This document shows positions 53,801-56,017 of a DNA stretch of 56,017 bases, piece by piece. Under the pieces are notes generated by a model. That model saw only the letters and a program-made list of their open reading frames with translations. It was not told the origin of the DNA and made no database searches. The DNA is taken from positions 1-56,017 of the forward strand of contig JAJPJB010000033.1 in NCBI GenBank assembly GCA_021324465.1, given 5' to 3'. Every line of letters starts with the position of its first letter. Within the stretch, counting starts at the first letter, position 1. A program made the translations under genes and the position numbers. The DNA comes from Hyphomicrobiaceae bacterium. Its GTDB lineage: Bacteria; Pseudomonadota; Alphaproteobacteria; Rhizobiales; Xanthobacteraceae.

Positions 53801-53860
53801 CAGGACCACCACCCGGGTCTCCTCCGGATGGGTCGCGTCGATAAGCATTTTGTTGGCCAT
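50825..53860 (-). CDS. rne: Ribonuclease E/G with S1-domain insertion (1011 aa)
   Basis: The main mRNA-decay and rRNA-processing endonuclease. [27 protein letters not shown] opens the protein; the S1 domain ([29 protein letters not shown]) is interrupted by ~210 acidic, disordered residues before resuming at [23 protein letters not shown], as in many alphaproteobacteria. The DNase-I-like catalytic part has [10 protein letters not shown] and [10 protein letters not shown] (metal Asp), and CPYCGGSG is the zinc link. The last ~320 residues are disordered, Arg- and Ala-rich, forming a degradosome scaffold. A 740-bp leader separates it from the divergent amidase. Confidence 0.97.
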   Translation of the reverse strand: [1011 protein letters not shown]

Positions 53861-54600
53861 TGTTGAATCTCACGCGGGCCCGCATGCGCCTGCGCTCTGC
53901 GCCGCATCGGCGCAAGGCAAAGGGCACAGACCCAATTGTCGGTGAAAGGGACGGATCGGAAAGGCAGAGACTCCTAGCGGGAAAGATGATCGCGCGCGTC
54001 TCGACGCTGCCGCGCCACTTAGGACCGCACCTGAAGCTGGCCGCGTGGGCCTGAACCCAATGAACTGGGACCTCTTTCATGAACTCCGAACCGCAATGAG
54101 GCGGCGGCGCGGGACGCCACCGCAATTTCGCTAGGCGCCGACGGCGATGATGCGACACGTTTTCCGAAGCTTTGCAGCAAGCGGTAACCGCGCCACGCGT
54201 CTCAGACTCCGGCTGTCCTCTTTCTTCGAGGGTATCGGTGTCGCCTGTTCGTCCCGCCTGCCTGGCACCGAATCGTGTTGCAAATACAGATGGTTGCAAT
54301 CGGACGCGATTGCAAACCCCTTGCAACAACAGCGCCGCAGCAGTGCCAAACCCACGCCCGCCTTGCTCCGGTCACGTTCCTCCGGGAGCCAATCTTGCAG
54401 CGGACGTCACCGGATGCCCTAACGCGACACAACCGGAACCTTTCACCGTCAGCGCTCCCTTTCTAAGGCGGCCTGTGGTGAATTGGCAAGCCGCCTGTGA
54501 GGCTTGGCCGGGAACCGGTGAATTGCGCGGGTTTTCCGAACCGTGACCGCCGCGTTTAACTGCAGTTAACCATGCAAGTCTAAGGGAGTGAGGGGGCAGG
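53861..54600. other. Long divergent control region of rne and the amidase
   Basis: 740 bp without a supported gene. The part next to rne is probably its 5' leader: RNase E genes commonly have long, autoregulatory leaders, which is known for enterobacteria and only inferred here. Near the amidase a 14-bp perfect palindrome, TTAACTGCAGTTAA (54556-54569), overlaps TTAACCAT. No other RNA gene or repeat was recognised. Confidence 0.55.
54556..54573 (+). promoter_or_regulatory. Candidate CtrA site before the amidase
   Basis: TTAACTGCAGTTAACCAT contains the CtrA half-site TTAACCAT and a second TTAA at a spacing of six (consensus seven) within a perfect palindrome. It lies about 30 bp before the ATG of a cell-division amidase. 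CtrA links cell-cycle genes in alphaproteobacteria, so the place is plausible; prediction by eye only. Confidence 0.4.
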
Positions 54601-55866
54601 ATGGGGTGGAAACCGATGGCTGTCCGCGCCGCGGCCTGGACGCTTCTCGGCATGTTCTATGCCGGCATGGCCGCGGGAGCGGCTCTGGCCGCAGATGGGC
54701 CGGCCGCGGTGCCGGCCGCCGACTCGTTTCCAGTCGCGACCGATGCACGAGTCGGCGGTGACGACGCGCAAACGCGGTTTGTGATGGACTTCGACCGCAG
54801 GATCGATCTGCACGTCTTCACGCTGGCCGACCCCTATCGTGTGGTCGTCGACATTCCTCAGGTGCGCTTTGCGCTTCCGCCGAATGCCGGACAGAGCGGA
54901 CACGGTCTGGTCAAGGCGTTTCGTTACGGCCTGGTGATGGCGGGCGGCTCTCGCATCGTTCTAGACGTAAGCAAGCCGGTGCGGGTCGACAAGGCCTTCA
55001 CCGTCGATGCTGCCGATGGTGCGCCGGCACGTCTGGTGCTCGACCTCGCCGCCACTGATCGCGAAGACTTTTTGCGCAAGATCGCGCAGGATGAGAAACT
55101 TGTCCGCGCCGAGAGCCGGCCGGCGCGCGCGCCGTCGCCGAACATTGCGGATTCGCGCCCGCTCGTCGTGCTCGACCCCGGCCATGGCGGCATCGATACC
55201 GGCACCAAGGCGCCAAGCGGGGAGGCGGAAAAGGACATTGTGCTCGACTTTGCCGAGCGTTTGCGCGACCGGATCGAGAAAAGCGGCAAATACCGCGTGC
55301 TGATGACCCGCACCGACGACACTTTTGTGCCGCTCGCCGACCGCGTTCGGATCGCGCGCAATGCCGGCGCCGCCCTGTTTGTTTCAATCCATGCCGACTC
55401 GTTGCCGCGCAAGGAAGGCGATGCCCAAGGCGCGACAGTCTACACGCTCTCCGAGACGGCGACCGATCCGGCGGCCGCGCGCCTGGCCGAAGAGGAGAAC
55501 CGGGCCGACGTGATTGCCGGCGTTGATCTCAAGACCGAGCCGGATGACGTGGCCGGCATCCTGATCGATCTCGCGCAGCGCGAGACCAAATCCTTTTCGG
55601 TGCAATTTGCCCACAAGCTCGTTGGCCAGATGAAGGAGGCGACGCGCCTGCACAAGCAGCCGATCAAGTCGGCCGGGTTCCGCGTGCTGCGCGCGCCGGA
55701 CGTGCCCTCGGTTCTGGTCGAGCTCGGTTACGTATCGAACAAGCAGGATCTGCGGTCGCTGTTGTCGAACAGCTGGCGCGACCGCACCGCTGATGCGATG
55801 GCGCAGGCGATCGACAGCTATTTCGCCACGCATGTGGCGGGAACCCGCAGCAGCGGCGCAAACTGA
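54601..55866 (+). CDS. N-acetylmuramoyl-L-alanine amidase (AMIN + Amidase_3)
   Basis: A 421-residue periplasmic peptidoglycan amidase that splits septal murein. After a signal sequence (MAVRAAAWTLLGMFYAGMAAGAALAA) an AMIN domain spans ~45-160 (TRFVMDFDRRIDLHVFTLADPYRVVVDIP), then the zinc amidase: VVLDPGHGGIDTG (His), GEAEKDIVLDFA (Glu), LFVSIHADSLP (His) and SVLVELGYVSNKQD (catalytic Glu). Order and length match AmiC. The neighbouring divergent rne is a conserved alphaproteobacterial arrangement. Downstream, where penicillin-binding protein 1A often follows, an IS element starts instead. Confidence 0.95.
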   Translation: MGWKPMAVRAAAWTLLGMFYAGMAAGAALAADGPAAVPAADSFPVATDARVGGDDAQTRFVMDFDRRIDLHVFTLADPYRVVVDIPQVRFALPPNAGQSGHGLVKAFRYGLVMAGGSRIVLDVSKPVRVDKAFTVDAADGAPARLVLDLAATDREDFLRKIAQDEKLVRAESRPARAPSPNIADSRPLVVLDPGHGGIDTGTKAPSGEAEKDIVLDFAERLRDRIEKSGKYRVLMTRTDDTFVPLADRVRIARNAGAALFVSIHADSLPRKEGDAQGATVYTLSETATDPAAARLAEEENRADVIAGVDLKTEPDDVAGILIDLAQRETKSFSVQFAHKLVGQMKEATRLHKQPIKSAGFRVLRAPDVPSVLVELGYVSNKQDLRSLLSNSWRDRTADAMAQAIDSYFATHVAGTRSSGAN

Positions 55867-55875
55867 GGCCGCCTA

Positions 55876-56017
55876 GGAGCCTGTCCAAGTAGTCGCTGGT
55901 CAAGTTTGGACGAGTCTGATTCTTTGTGGGGCTATGAGCAAGGATTTTCGCCCCTGGAAGATTGATGACGCGCAGCTTCTGCCGCCGCGCGTGCAGGACT
56001 ATGTACCCAAGACCCAC
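55876..56017 (+). mobile_element. Left end of an IS1182-like insertion sequence (runs off the window)
   Basis: GGAGCCTGTCCAAGTAGTCG begins about ten bases past the amidase stop and looks like a terminal repeat; a transposase gene starts 58 bp further in. The right end, target duplication and family subgroup cannot be seen as the window stops. Confidence 0.65.
55934..56017 (+). CDS. IS1182-family transposase, partial (first 28 codons)
   Basis: MSKDFRPWKIDDAQLLPP followed by RVQDYVPKTH matches the N-terminus of IS1182/IS1121-like DDE transposases (FRPW...LLPPSVQDFVPxxHL). The frame is still open at the window edge. Whether the element is intact cannot be decided. Confidence 0.8.
   Translation, partial: MSKDFRPWKIDDAQLLPPRVQDYVPKTH

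Overview
The window reads as chromosomal DNA of a GC-rich alphaproteobacterium of the order Hyphomicrobiales, most like the Bradyrhizobium / Pseudolabrys / Rhodoplanes side (Nitrobacteraceae-Xanthobacteraceae). This rests on several tripartite-tricarboxylate (Bug-type) binding proteins, an RNase E with a long acidic insertion in its S1 domain beside a septal amidase, small rhizobial families (DUF6894, the 'MCDYSLH' family) and dispersed palindromes of the 'SFPRKRES' type. The organism assignment is an inference from gene families; no species marker such as 16S rRNA is present.

Layout. 0-12 kb: tRNA-Arg(TCG), a small basic protein, a DMT permease and two tandem Bug receptors bracketed by two paralogues of an unnamed 'MCDYSLH' family, a TPR-glycosyltransferase fusion, an ABC substrate-binding protein, a frameshifted glutathione-dependent formaldehyde dehydrogenase, a DUF3237 / fumarylacetoacetase-family pair, and PilZ and DUF6894 proteins. 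12-18 kb: PaaI thioesterase, 1-Cys peroxiredoxin, a secreted phosphatase-superfamily protein with a candidate Pho box, and the ammonium transporter amt with a good sigma-54 promoter and an intrinsic terminator. 18-26 kb: a small secreted protein, a PP2C-Ser/Thr kinase fusion with a C-terminal membrane anchor, a third Bug receptor, propionyl-CoA carboxylase alpha chain, DUF805, a gamma-glutamylcyclotransferase-acylphosphatase pair, lipB, an orphan fliN and tRNA-Leu(GAG).

26-29 kb is an eroded, less GC-rich patch just after tRNA-Leu: a truncated unknown gene, an IS3-family insertion, gene remnants, a tadC fragment and tandem repeats. 29-41 kb returns to ordinary genes: CBS protein, orphan nuoD, Rieske-FAD oxidoreductase, polysaccharide deacetylase, GGDEF-EAL protein, isovaleryl-CoA dehydrogenase, M20 amidohydrolase, HTH regulator and two tandem aldo/keto reductases. 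41.8-46.4 kb carries three copies of one short inverted-repeat element interleaved with a three-gene ABC exporter operon and a VapBC-type toxin-antitoxin pair. 46-56 kb: glutathione transferase, intracellular PHB depolymerase, aldolase-dehydrogenase fusion, RNase E, a divergent N-acetylmuramoyl-L-alanine amidase, and the start of an IS1182-like transposase at the edge.

The most distinctive observation is the trio of 144-320 bp elements. Each has matching ~26 bp inverted ends and carries the first codons of a REP-associated (IS200-like) transposase; the two longer copies join these to its last codons, and the transposase stop codon lies in the terminal repeat. They look like internal-deletion, non-autonomous derivatives of one mobile gene. 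I found no CRISPR array, rRNA, prophage or evident multigene defence system. Several regulatory sites (sigma-54, Pho box, three CtrA-like sites) are proposed from sequence alone.
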